DNA from: Panopea generosa
Taxonomy: Eukaryota > Mollusca > Bivalvia > Adapedonta > Hiatellidae
Assembly: GCA_029582155.1 (NCBI GenBank)
Contig: CM055896.1
Span: 27,472,184-27,536,183 of the forward strand
DNA: 64,000 bases
Direction: 5' to 3'
The translations under genes and the position numbers were made by a program. Positions 48,345-59,417 of this stretch are shown here, piece by piece. Below the pieces are notes generated by a model. It was not told the DNA's origin, searched no databases, and worked only from the letters and a program-made list of their open reading frames with translations. Position 1 is the first letter of the stretch, and each line of letters starts with the position of its first letter.

Positions 48345-51055
48345 GGTTTTTTTTACCGTTTTTCAACACCTGTTATGTTGTATACTACGACCAGTTTTTC
48401 AGCACTTACTATATTGTATACTACGACAAGTCTTTAAACACATGTTATATTGTATGATACGAGCAGTTTTTCAACACTTGCTATATTGTATACTACGACA
48501 AGTTTTTAAACACATGTTATATTGTATGATACGAGCAGTTTTTAAACACTTGCTATATCGTAAACTACAACCAGTTTTTAAACACTTGCTATTTTATACT
48601 ACGACCAGTTTTTCAGCACTTGCTATATTGTATACTACGACCAATTTTTCAGCACTTGCTTTTTTGTATACTACGACCAGTTTTTCAGCACTTGCTATAT
48701 TGTATACTACGACCAATTTTTCAGCACTTGCTTTTTTATATACTACGACAAGTTTTTCAACACTTTCTATAACGTATACTACAACCAGATTTTTAGCACT
48801 TGTTAAATCGTATACAACAACCAGTTTTTCAACACTTGTTACATTGATGATACGACCAGTGTTTCAACACTTGCTATATTGTATGATACGACCATTTTTT
48901 CAACACTTGTTATATTGTACACTACGACCATTTTTTCAGTTTTTTAACACTTGCTATATTGTATGATACGACTAGTTAATATTACAACCAGTTTTTCAAC
49001 ATTTGTTATATCGTATTATACAACCAGTGTTTCAACATTTGTTATATCATATACTACAACCAGTTTTTCAACATTTGTTATATCGTATATTATAACCAGT
49101 GTTACAACATTTGTTATATCGTAAACTACGATCAGTTTTTCAACATTTGTTAAATTGTATACTACAACCGGTTTTTCAATATTTGTTATATCGTATACTA
49201 CAAACAGTTTTTCAACATTTTTTATATGGTATACTACAACCAGTTTTTCAACATTTGTTATATCGTATACAACAACCAGTTTTTCAACACGTATTACATG
49301 TATACTATAACCAGTGTTTAAACATTTGTTATATCGTATTCTACAACCAGTGTTTAAATATTTGTTATATCGTATACTACAACCAGTTATTCAACAGTTG
49401 TTATATCGTATAATACAACCAACATTTGTTATATCGTATACTACAACCAGTTTTTCAACATTTGTTATATTGTATACTGCAACCAGTGTTTTAACATTTG
49501 TTATATCGTATACTACAACCAGTTTTTCAACATTTGTTATATGGTATACTACAACCAGTTTTCAACAACCAGTTTTTCAACATTTGTTATATTGTATACT
49601 ACAACCAGTTTTTCAACACCTGCTATATTGTATATTACAATCAGTTGTTCAACATTTGTTATATTGTATATTACAACCAGTGTTTCAACATTTGTTATAT
49701 CGTATAATACAACCAGTTTTTCAACATTTGTTATATGGTATAATACAACCAGTTTTTCAACACCTGCTATATTGTATACTACAACCAACATTTGTTATAT
49801 CGTATACTGCAACCAGTTTTTCAACATTTGTTATATGGTATACTACAACCAGTTTTTCAACATTTGTTATATCGTATAATACAACCACTTTTTCAACACA
49901 TGCTATATCGTTTATTACAACCAACATTTGTTATATCGTATAACACAACCAACATTTGTTATATCGTATACTACAACCATTTTTTCAACATCTGTAATAT
50001 CGTGTACTACAACCAGTTTTATCAACACCTGCTATATTGTATACTACAACTAGTTTTTCAACATTTGTTATATCGTATACTACAACCAGTTTTTCAACAT
50101 ATGTTATATCGTGTAATACAACCAGGTTTTCAACATTTGTTATATGGTATAAAACAACCAGTTTTTCAACACCTGCTATATTGTATACTACAACCAACAT
50201 TTGTTATATCGTATAATACAATCAGTTTTTCAACATTTGTGATATCGTATACTACAACCAGTTTTTCAACATTTGTTATATTGTATACTACAACCAGTTT
50301 TTTTCAACACCTGCTATATTGTATACTACAACCAGTTTTTCAACATTTGTTATATTGTATACTACAACCAGATTTTCAACATTTGTTATATGGTATACTA
50401 CAACCAGTTTTTCGACATTTGTTATATCGTATACTACAACCGGTTTTTGGACATTTATTACATTGTATACTACAACTAGTTTTTCAACATTTGTTATATC
50501 GTATACTACAACCAGTTTTTTGACATTTGTTATATCGTATACTACAACCGGTTTTTGGACATTTATTACATTGTATACTACAACTAGTTTTTCAACATTT
50601 GTTATATTGTATACTACGACCAGTTTTTCAACATTTGTTATATGGTATACTACAACCAGTTTTTCAATATTTGTTATTTTGTATACTACAACCAGTTTTT
50701 CAACATTTGTTATATGGTATACTACAACCGGTTTTTCGACATTTATTACATTGTATACTACAACCAGTTTTTCAACATTTGTTACATCGTATACTACAAC
50801 CATTTTATGACATTTGTTATATCGTATACTACAAACGGTTTTTCGACATTTGTTACATTGTATACTACAACCAGTTTTTCGACATTTGTTATATCGTATA
50901 CTACAACCGGTTTTTCGACATTTGTTACATTGTATACTACAACCAGATTTTCGACATTTGTTATATCGTATACTACAACCGGGTTTTCGACATTTGTTTC
51001 ATTGTATACTACAACCAGATTTTCAACATTTGTTATATCGTATATTACAACCAGT
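48345..51055. repeat. 36-bp satellite array
   Basis: About 75 units of GTATACTACAACCAGTTTTT plus CAACATTTGTTATATC. Variants are zoned: CACTTGCTATATTG with CTACGACCAG before about 49.0 kb, CAACATTTGTTATATC in the middle, and CGACATTTGTTACATTG in the last part. Internal units are sometimes shortened (CTACAACCAACATTTG). The period is 12 codons, hence many overlapping open frames on both strands, none taken as genes. Confidence 0.95.
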
Positions 51056-52069
51056 TTTGCTGCTCGGGGGAACACATCAATCTGAACCTACTTTTTTCAG
51101 AGAAAACAAACAAACATGTTAGACATGACTAGACTGAACTCATGACTCAATCGATGAGTAGTTTGGTGACCTTGAGACAGCGAGAAACATTCCTTAAAGG
51201 CAGTTAAACTGTTGTATTTGATTCCAGATGAACACAAACACCATAGTAACAATAACATTCTCCTGCTGTACACTGGACGGAACAGCTTACCCGCCACCAT
51301 AAATTTTAATATGTACCCGACATTTTATGTATTTTCTTAAAAAGTATCAAAGCAATTTCCTTAAAACGTGAGGGAGAGCGTTTGATTGAGCTAGTGTAAT
51401 TTACTCCAGCGACCCACTGTCCCCTCCCCCTCTGCTCCCACGCCTGTGGATTAGTATATTTAAATACGCCCTTATTTCTCTTTAATACCTTGGATGTATG
51501 AGTACATTAAGGATATTACCCTTCTCTTCACCAATTACAGGTAATACGTTACGCAGCATTCTTCCCTCGGTCCTGTAAACCTTGTATAAACAGTAGATAT
51601 TTTCTAAAACCCTCCAGTCACTGATTATATGTACCAACGGTTTGGAAACGGTGAGGGGCGGTGGTGCGGTGCTTTTTCCTTGGGCTCCGGGTTTGGGAGT
51701 GTAAAAATCTGAACCGAGCGATATTATTTCCCAGTGTAGCATTAGTAAAATTGATTTTTCAATATTATTCATTCCTGATTATGTCTCATTGTGTACCACC
51801 ATATTTTGCTGCGGGGGGAGGGCCGTGACGTTGCATACTTGTAATCCAATTATGTTTGTTAATCTTGATTGTATAAACATGGGTGTGTTGAGTATAAATA
51901 TGTATATTCATTAGTAATAGAATACTTTTAAACAAAGCTAATATTGCAAAAAAATAAACTAAACTGAACAAAACCAATATTCGATATTCAATGATATGTT
52001 ACCTGAATAGAAGCTGTACTGTATATTATTATTTAAGAGGCCATCGGGTCGAACTGACTGAAACGTATG
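51056..52069. other. intergenic, nothing supported
   Basis: A 96-codon minus frame (51482-51772) has ordinary-looking composition but no recognisable domain, leader or splice signals. It is not called. Confidence 0.4.
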
Positions 52070-52176
52070 TTATTATAATCATTATTAACATCATCCTTAT
52101 TATTATTATTAATTATTATTATTATAATTGAAATTATTATTATTTATTTATTATTATTGTTGTTGTTGTTATCATT

Positions 52177-52211
<35 letters not shown>

Positions 52212-52215
52212 TATC
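52070..52215. repeat. ATT and ATC microsatellites
   Basis: A (TTA)n run, then (GTT)n, then (ATC)n. Confidence 0.9.
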
Positions 52216-52828
52216 AAAATTGTTTTGATACTTTGGAGAATAAAAAGTGACATTTTCGTTTTTTCACACCTTTCAAGTAATTTGCTATAAACAATCAAAC
52301 ACAGTACTGTATGTTTGTGTGGCAGCTAGAAGACGACTGTCGGTTTATGTCTACTGATTTATCATTGCCAATCAGAAAAAATATTGTCTGTGAATTCTTT
52401 GATCAGGTTATAATTATCAAATAACTTTGGGTAGAGAACAAACTAAATGTATTTATGTATTTGTAAATATATAATCAACATACTAGATTAACTAATCATG
52501 TTTCAATCATAACAGATTCACGACATCAACTCGCCGGCGTGTCCGCATTTAGATTGTACTAGAAAAGAGCTGGTGCAGGCCAGACGGAAATATGATTGTC
52601 GACTTGTATTCTATTAATTATTCTTTCGTATTTATAATTGTTGTAGATAATGCAGAAGTGTTAGTATACATAACCAAGTATCCCACGCAGCCACTACCGT
52701 ATGTTTCACGTAGTCTTTCACACGTGACCATCACTCGTAACACTCGGGACACGTCGTAGCTAACAAATCACGTCGCTACATCTGCAAATAAGCAGCCACT
52801 CAATAGCGCAGATAAATACATAAACTAA
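52216..52828. other. intergenic, nothing recognised
   Basis: No supported feature. Confidence 0.45.
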
Positions 52829-52945
52829 ACGTAACTAAACTAAACTAAACTAAACTAAACTAAACTAAACTAAACTAAACTAAACTAAAGTAAACTAAAC
52901 TAAACTAAACTAAACTAAACTAAACTAAACTAAACTTAACTAAAC
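52829..52945. repeat. (ACTAA)n pentanucleotide array
   Basis: About 22 copies of ACTAA with single-base exceptions. Confidence 0.95.
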
Positions 52946-53279
52946 TGGAAATACCCTTTAATAGCTCGAATAAATATATTTGGAATCATCCTTCCTTCGT
53001 TCTCCATTTTAAGTTGTACATATAAATACTAACTCAAAATGATGTATCTGCTTATAAAACACCCATGTAGGCTATTCAATGTTGATCAAAAGACATATAG
53101 ATCTACTATTTTGGTCCAGCTACAATGGTCACATGAGACACCTTTATGTTGTACACAGTTACTTCCCGAAAGCTGTCCTTGCCGGGCGTCAGGCTGTTAG
53201 ATATTCGGTACCCCTCAATTCGGGCTAGTTGCTGGGTGAGCAACCGGCCTCATCAGAAAAAACAATAAATGCTTTCATC

Positions 53280-53395
53280 GGGATTCGAACAGTCGACTTC
53301 CCGCTTTCGCGGCAGATGCCTTAGCCACTAGGCTAAGGTAATACACGTTAACGTGGGCGTGGGTTCAAACAAGCTCGGTCCAAAAATTGTGTGTG
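53280..53395 (-). mobile_element. tRNA-like SINE head with family B-like body piece
   Basis: On the minus strand, TAGCCTAGTGGCTAAGGC fits an A-box and TGTTCGAATCCC fits a B-box. The anticodon loop has no usable T33, so it is not a tRNA gene. On the plus strand at 53358-53390, GTGGGTTCAAACAAGCTCGG with TCCAAAAA resembles the family B body. The arrangement looks like two adjacent partial elements. Confidence 0.45.
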
Positions 53396-53410
53396 AAAGG
53401 TTTTTAATTA

Positions 53411-54733
53411 TTTGAAGAAAGATATATAGTGGTTTTATTCGATTCATTTTTGGGTTAAACAGCCATATATAAGTGTATATTTCATGATATATCAAAATTA
53501 ATTAGAAACAACTATAAGTGAATGGTGTTTCATGGCGCTTCGGTGGCGCTTAAACAGAATATAAACATATTTCAAATAGGCTACTGTGTGCTCGTTAAGC
53601 TAATGGATATGAAGACGAAAATAAATTAAGTAGCAGTTAAACTATTCATAGGAAAAATATTAAAATGGACTAAGAAGACGATGGTTTAATCTGTACCCTT
53701 GTATCTAATTATAATCATTCTATATAATTCTATAAAATATCGGACCACGCGGCAAATAGTCATCCGATCTATCCACCAGACAGAAACTCGGCGATTGTTC
53801 TCGAGAGAAAAAGTTTTCTTGCTAATTCATTAGATTGTATAAAATATGCAGCAACTTTAAGGAAGTGTATTTGTATTTTTCCGTAAATTAAACCGCAATT
53901 CGAGTGTTATATACACGTCATTGTTAACCAGGTCCTGAACAGAACATTTAATCAAGCAAAAATCGTGCAAGTTTTTAATTACGGAATAGTCGTTTTGTAC
54001 AAACTTGTACGCTACATGAATAGAACGTCTGAACATGTATATAATTGTATGCATTTAACATAATACATGACTTGATCTTAAATGTTGTTAAACAATAATA
54101 TTAGTCATGCCATGTCTATGTAACTGCGTACACACAATATATTTTTGTGGTTAATACTCATTTTATTCCTTTTAAGACATTATATACTGTTATACAAAAA
54201 TGTTCAGGTATCAAGTATTCCCATTTTGAATGAGATTTTATTTCATTATCAATATTGATATAATGAATTTGCATTGCATATAACATTCTATTATGAGAAT
54301 TGCATTTCTTAACTTGATGTAATAAAGTGTGTGCTTTTTTTCAATTTATCAGTAAGGTATTCTCAATTTTAACCATTTGTTTCCATCTTTATATTATGCT
54401 CAGAGACAAAGCGTCTATGTCTCTGGTATGCTTTAGGTTATAATGTAATAATTGACACACGTCATATTTTTATTAATGTACTTTTTTCCTGAAAAAGTGT
54501 GTCTGTCAATTTAATTATAAGTAATCAGGACACACATTAGCCGCCAGACTTCCGTTTGTCCGTGTGTCGGACGGTCCGATTGCTGTGTGTCCCTGTATGT
54601 CACACTCTCTATACTATCGATCTGCCGTGTTCTTTATTGGGACATGTCACCTATGTTTTTGGTTTGTTCAATTAAGTGATAAGTATGTTGATTACATGTT
54701 TGTATCGAGTCAATTACACGGTTGTCATTACGT
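53411..54733. other. upstream region of the HES gene
   Basis: AT-rich, no gene seen. A possible CSL-type site (ATGAGAA, about 54294-54300) is too weak to call. Open frames at 54564-54879 lack support. Confidence 0.4.
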
Positions 54734-54734
54734 C

Positions 54735-54746
54735 ATATATATATAT
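54735..54746 (+). promoter_or_regulatory. candidate TATA box of HES gene
   Basis: ATATATATATAT lies 155-165 bases before the ATG at 54902. Initiation about 30 bases downstream would leave a 5' leader of roughly 130 bases. It could be a simple TA repeat. Confidence 0.35.
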
Positions 54747-54901
54747 CGGCACTGGTATGGCAGTGCTTTCTTCACGTTCGAATGTTCCTAGACAGCACTG
54801 TATATGTTGTCAGATACAATATAAAACATACCCCATTAAATATCTGTTGTATATTACTTACTTACCCATTCTCTCTTAAGAATTGTGTAAACATTTAAGG
54901 A

Positions 54902-54970
54902 ATGGAGATATGTCGACCACTGGAAACTTCATCTCGCACGGACGGACACCCGCCCTCATATCTCCGGAAG
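54902..54970 (+). CDS. hes: HES/hairy bHLH repressor, exon 1
   Basis: ATG at 54902 with an in-frame TAA six bases upstream (54896-54898). It gives 23 codons ending YLRK, followed by a good donor (GTAAGC). It joins in phase 0 to the basic region in exon 2, giving RKVKKPLIEKKRRDRIN. An intron just ahead of the basic region is also found in vertebrate HES1-type genes, which supports the model. The short N-terminus matches the family. Confidence 0.75.
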
Positions 54971-56357
54971 GTAAGCGCAACTATATTAACCTAGATAATT
55001 TTGGGTTAAATAATTCTGATAGCTTGTCAACTAATCGAACTTTTTAGTACATAATTAATTAACCAAACAGCATCCTGGTGTTTTACCCATCAGGTCTCTG
55101 TACTTAAGAATCGCACTCAGTTGGATTAAATATAATCAGTTGAATTTACGTACAATAACTACGAATTAAGCCATCCATTTAGGCCATTATCAATTAATTG
55201 CTTGATTATCATTCAAATTTTTCTTAAAAACGGGGAGGGTGGGAGGATTTAATTTTTTAATTTTTTACATTTTTTTTTTTTTAAAAATAATATATATGTA
55301 TATAAATAAAAAGAGTCGGGCGGCATGAAAATTAGCAATAAGCAATCTAGCAATTAATTTATTATGGCCTTTTTATACTTTGTTTAATTATTTGTTATTA
55401 AAAATGTGTGTTAAGCATCCTTAGGGTATTTTAACGAAACCATTGATGATTGAACTAAATTAACTATAATACTTTGATTATAACTTAAGTGAAGTGAAAC
55501 TCTTTAATAGCGGAGGTTAATACGGACACGACCGGGGTCAGTTTCAAAGACAACACACTGGAAACATGAAGTGCGGTGATAAATAGAAATTGTTTCTTCT
55601 GATTACAAAATGCATTATTTTCTTATTTTTATGCTTATTTTGTGATTTGAGTGACATTTTGTTATATTCAGAACATTATGAAAGTATTGTCATGTTTGTG
55701 AGTTTAGAACAAACAACAAATTGTTGCTTGGGATGAATACATTATTTGTGAAAAATATGTTCCCTGCAGTCTGTCGCTACGTTAGTTTAGCTGTATGGTT
55801 CAAATTATTGTTATTATCAAATGAAGTGATGAGTCAATTTGATACTTTTATAATAATAAAAAAAATTATGATTATATTTTACATTTAAGCAATTATATTA
55901 TGGTATATGTACCCAGGATACCCCCAGGCATGTATTTTCTCCTATATGGATCATAGTCACTTTGAAACTAGTCACCTTTGTCTGGGTTGTAACATTTAAC
56001 AACTACAAAACTAATACAGGAATGTGTCTTGAAATTATTTTTTTCTGAAACAAATTACCCTTACCTCTACACAAAGGAAGGTTTCAAGAGAACAACAAAT
56101 ATGTTATCAAATGCAAATGTTGATTCCGTGTTTTGGATGGAAACAGATCCAGTGTAGGTTTAGATTACTCAGAACAATTTCATGTACCTGGAAATTTCGC
56201 CGATTCGCATCGCCTTCTTAGCAGGCTAATAATAAAACGTGTCCTTATTAATGGACAATTCACTAGAAACATAATTTCAGTTTTATATGTTTTACACGTG
56301 TGTATATTGTGTAATGACATTCTAGGCTCTGGGTTCCTTCGCTTTCAATACTTAATC

Positions 56358-56541
56358 AGCCACCCAGTCACTTTATACTGACACCAGGCCGACCATACAT
56401 AGAACTATCTTCTAAATGCTGGAAGCGAGGAAGCTTCTGGTACCATTTCCCAAATGTTTGGTAATACCCGTACGGGGATCCAACCTTCGAACTTCCGCAT
56501 ACAAGGCGGACGCTCTACCGGTAGACCACCGCTGCAGCTGG
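56358..56541 (-). mobile_element. SINE family A with Thr-tRNA-like head
   Basis: On the minus strand the head has GTGGTCTACCGGTAGAGC (A-box), a perfect 5-bp anticodon stem TCCGC/GCGGA (56494-56510) closing loop CTTGTAT (anticodon TGT, threonine-like) and GGTTGGATCC (B-box). The body then reads ATTTGGGAAATGGTACCAGA, AGCTTCCTCG, CAGCATTTAGA, GGTGTCAGTATAAAGTGACT. The body matches the plus-strand copy at 8221. The T-arm and acceptor stem do not fold as in a working tRNA, so this is a SINE promoter. Confidence 0.7.
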
Positions 56542-56551
56542 TTACTAAAGA

Positions 56552-56793
56552 GTGCGTGTGTAAGTGTTTATGTAGTGTGTACGTGTGTATGTCCGTGTGT
56601 AAGTGTTTATGTAGTGTGTACGTGTGTATGTCCGTGTGTAAGTGTTTATGTAGTGTGTACGTGTGTATGTCCGTGTGTAAGTGTTTATGTAGTGTGTACG
56701 TGTGTATGTCCGTGTGTAAGTGTTTATGTAGTGTGTACGTGTGTATGTCCGTGTGTAAGTGTTTATGTAGTGTGTACGTGTGTATGTCCGTGA
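56552..56793. repeat. 39-bp GT-rich minisatellite, six copies
   Basis: Six almost identical units (GTGTGTAAGTGTTTATGTAG, TGTGTACGTGTGTATGTCC), adjoining the SINE head. The period of 13 codons produces open frames on both strands. Confidence 0.95.
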
Positions 56794-56902
56794 AATAAAG
56801 CTGAACGGGAACATATGTATCTCGACACGTTGAACGACCTTGTGGCCAGACCCTTTTACTTATAGTCGCCCATGACGAATATTCAATTCTCTGTTTCCAC
56901 AG

Positions 56903-57001
56903 GTGAAGAAACCACTGATAGAGAAGAAACGCCGAGATCGAATAAACAGGTCCCTCTCCAATTTGAAAGCTCTACTTCTGGAAAACATCCGTCGTAATGG
57001 G
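56903..57001 (+). CDS. hes: HES/hairy bHLH repressor, exon 2
   Basis: Thirty-three codons (residues 24-56) between TTTCCACAG and GTAAGT. They encode the basic region and first helix: KKPLIEKKRRDRINRSLSNL then KALLLENIRRNG. The proline at the start of the basic region and the KxRRxRIN core are typical of HES/E(spl) repressors, which bind N-box and class C E-box DNA as dimers. The exon ends at the start of the loop, where HES genes usually have an intron. Confidence 0.93.
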
Positions 57002-57352
57002 GTAAGTTGATGCTATTTCAGGATGAAGAATGGGGGTAACCGAAGATCGCTTTAAATCATAATTGAGATGCGATGTCAATATACTTGGGATCTTGGATAG
57101 ATCTGAGTTGTCCTGTATGTGACCAATAAGTATGTAATGTAAAGTTTCACAATAATCTGAAATAGTGTCGTCACAAGTTCCAGCCTTTTGATATTGTATA
57201 TAATGACAGTGATTGATATTGTATATAGTGACAGTGATTGGATTTCAAGCTTGAATTTACATTTGGTGTTATGTAATGTTTATGGAGCAAAACACCCTGT
57301 ATAGTGTATCCTATATAAAAAAAACCCTGCTGAACCCAACGTTTGTTGCGAC

Positions 57353-58365
57353 GAGGGTCCTCCGTGGCCGAATCAAGATCACTTACCTCCCGCTCGCTCC
57401 AAAAACTTTTCAGTTTCCGGTTACTTGCGGAAAACGGTGGTCCTACTCAGTCTGAGGTCCTCTACCACCAGCAAAACTGGATATGCCATATATAACCTGA
57501 CTCAGTCTGAGGTCCTCTACCACCAGCAAAACTGGATATGCCATATATAACCTGACTCAGTCTGAGGTCCTCTACCACCAGCAAAACTGGACATGCCATA
57601 TATAACCTGACTCATTCTGAGGTCTTCCTCCACCAGTAAAACTGGATATGCCATATATAACCTGACTCAGTCTGAGGTCCTCTACCACCAGCAAAACTGG
57701 ATATGCCATATATAACCTGACTCAGTCTGAGGTCCTCTACCACCAGCAAAACTGGATATGCCATATATAACCTGACTCAGTCTGAGGTCCTCTACCACCA
57801 GCAAAACTGGATATGCCATATATAACCTGACTCAGTCTGAGGTCCTCTACCACCAGCAAAACTGGATATGCCATATATAACCTGACTCAGTCTGAGGTCC
57901 TCTACCACCAGCAAAACTGGATATGCCATATATAACCTGACTCAGTCTGAGGTCCTCTACCACCAGCAAAACTGGATATGCCATATATAACCTGACTCAG
58001 TCTGAGGTCCTCTACCACCAGCAAAACTGGATATGCCATATATAACCTGACTCAGTCTGAGGTCCTCTACCACCAGCAAAACTGGATATGCCATATATAA
58101 CCTGACTCAGTCTGAGGTCCTCTACCACCAGCAAAACTGGACATGCCATATATAACCTGACTCATTCTGAGGTCTTCCTCCACCAGTAAAACTGGATATG
58201 CCATATATAACCTGACTCAGTCTGAGGTCCTCTACCACCAGCAAAACTGGATATGCCATATATAACCTGACTCAGTCTGAGGTCCTCTACCACCAGCAAA
58301 ACTGGACATGCCATATATAACCTGAACTGTGTTGAAAATGGCGCTAAACCCCATTAAAAAAAATG
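57353..58365 (+). mobile_element. SINE family B with amplified body
   Basis: Head GAGGGTCCTCCGTGGCCGAA is followed by CTCCCGCTCGCTCCAAAAAC, TTACTTGCGGAAAACGGTGG and TCCTACTCAGTCTGAGG. After the amplified part the normal 3' end returns: TGTGTTGAAAATGGCGCTAA followed by an A-rich tail. Compared with the single-copy form at 32311-32542, only the CTCAGTCTGA-to-AACCTGA segment is multiplied. Confidence 0.8.
57442..58323 (+). repeat. 55-bp minisatellite born inside a SINE
   Basis: Sixteen units of CTCAGTCTGAGGTCCTCTAC, CACCAGCAAAACTGGATATG and CCATATATAACCTGA. A distinctive variant pair (GGACATG, then ACTCATTCTGAGGTCTTCCT) occurs at about 57.6 and again 550 bp (ten units) later, so a ten-unit block was duplicated as a whole. 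Confidence 0.95.
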
Positions 58366-58609
58366 TTTTGGCGATTTCCTACTTGCCCACCAGCGTGCAT
58401 TGAATGTATGTTAAGATACTTTTAGAATGAAAATGAGGCACAAGCGCGTTCATAGGTACATCTAGATACAGCATATATCATCATATTCTTCTTGGTTCTT
58501 TATATTTACAGATCTGCTTCTTGGTATGCATATAGACTATTGTACAATCATGAACACCTTTCTGTTATTTTAATGTAACTGGACTATATCGTATGTTTTC
58601 ACTATACAG

Positions 58610-59206
58610 GGTACACAGACATCTAAACTAGACAAGGCGGACATCTTGGAAATGACTGTCAACCATCTCCGAAGTAAATCTCCAAACGTTATCATGTCCA
58701 GTACACTACACTACCAGGCCGGCTACCGAGAGTGCGCTAAGATAGCTGCACGGTATTTAAATCCAGCTCGGACTACGAGCAATAGTCACGTGACAGCAAG
58801 TCATGACAAGTATTTATTTCCTTCAATAAAAACCGATGATATCAACACCAAAATACCAACGTTTACAGTTCCATTAATCGATGAACATAACAATACACCG
58901 ATTGTTAGAACTGAACCAATCAGAATTCAGATACCACACACATTTTGTTCAACCCCAACCCCCTCTTTAAATCGACAAAAAATGTCTGAAACACTCTTAA
59001 TACCGATCAACGGCACCCCTCATAAATTACATGGAATACATCATCCATTAAGCCCATTCGGAAGGCAGGATATGGCGACGTCACCTGCCAGCGACAAGAG
59101 CTTAAACTCCTCCTCAGAATCTACAAGTCCAGACTCTGTATTCAACGCCATGGATGACGTCACGCCAACATTGTCAACCTCGGTGGACGTTTGGAGACCT
59201 TGGTAA
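58610..59206 (+). CDS. hes: HES/hairy bHLH repressor, exon 3
   Basis: Nuclear transcriptional repressor of the Notch-response type, 254 residues in all. Acceptor CTATACAG precedes 58610. The exon encodes residues 57-254: loop and second helix (SKLDKADILEMTVNHLR, 61-77), the Orange domain (YQAGYRECAKIAARYL, about 91-106), a Ser/Thr/Pro-rich tail and a C-terminal WRPW at 251-254, the motif that recruits Groucho/TLE co-repressors. TAA at 59204-59206. Splicing is needed because the first helix and the WRPW are on different exons; a TTG-started frame at 58646 alone would lack the DNA-binding half. Which HES paralogue this is cannot be decided here. Confidence 0.93.
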   Translation, partial: GTQTSKLDKADILEMTVNHLRSKSPNVIMSSTLHYQAGYRECAKIAARYLNPARTTSNSHVTASHDKYLFPSIKTDDINTKIPTFTVPLIDEHNNTPIVRTEPIRIQIPHTFCSTPTPSLNRQKMSETLLIPINGTPHKLHGIHHPLSPFGRQDMATSPASDKSLNSSSESTSPDSVFNAMDDVTPTLSTSVDVWRPW

Positions 59207-59417
59207 CACGGATGACGTCACGCCAACATTGTCAGTCATTCGGAACTCCCCGGGCACTGCCCTCACTTTTTTGTGTTTGCGCAAGTTTGATTCGGAGAAT
59301 TGAGCGAGGTGTTCCGAATACATTGTCAGTCTCGGTGAACGCTTTGAGACCTTGGTAACATGGATGACGTCAAGCCAACATTGTCAGCCTCGGTAGGCAT
59401 TTAGAGACCTTGAAAAC
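59151..59417 (+). repeat. triplicated 3' end of the HES coding sequence
   Basis: The last coding stretch (GATGACGTCACGCCAACATT, GTCAACCTCGGTGGACGTTT, GGAGACCTTGGTAACA) recurs twice after the stop. Copy 2 (about 59208-59359) is split by an 82-bp insertion and changes the final codons. Copy 3 (about 59360-59417) has a TAG replacing the Trp codon. Only copy 1 is translated. Confidence 0.9.
59238..59319. mobile_element. 82-bp inverted-repeat insertion
   Basis: Starts ATTCGGAACTCC and ends GTGTTCCGAAT, i.e. 9-bp perfect terminal inverted repeats. It is flanked on both sides by the identical 12-base ACATTGTCAGTC (59226-59237 and 59320-59331), of which the target-site duplication may be all or part. 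Too short to encode anything. Confidence 0.65.

Larger units (their letters stand above)
54971..56902 (+). other. HES intron 1
   Basis: A 1.93-kb phase-0 intron with GTAAGC donor and TTTCCACAG acceptor. It holds a reverse SINE family A copy and a 39-bp minisatellite; the rest is AT-rich with a T/A-rich stretch near 55.25 kb. Confidence 0.75.
57002..58609 (+). other. HES intron 2
   Basis: A 1.61-kb phase-0 intron, GTAAGT donor and TTTCACTATACAG acceptor. More than half of it is a SINE whose middle has been tandemly amplified. Confidence 0.85.

Noticed and set aside
51482-51772. 96-codon minus-strand frame as a gene
   Set aside because: No domain, signal peptide, polyadenylation or splice evidence. 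A frame of this length is expected by chance in 64 kb.
52829-52945. Telomere-like repeat
   Set aside because: (TTTAG)n is not the molluscan telomere repeat TTAGGG and the tract is short and internal.
56466-56541. tRNA-Thr gene
   Set aside because: The anticodon arm is good, but the T-arm and acceptor stem do not fold and the sequence continues into the SINE body.
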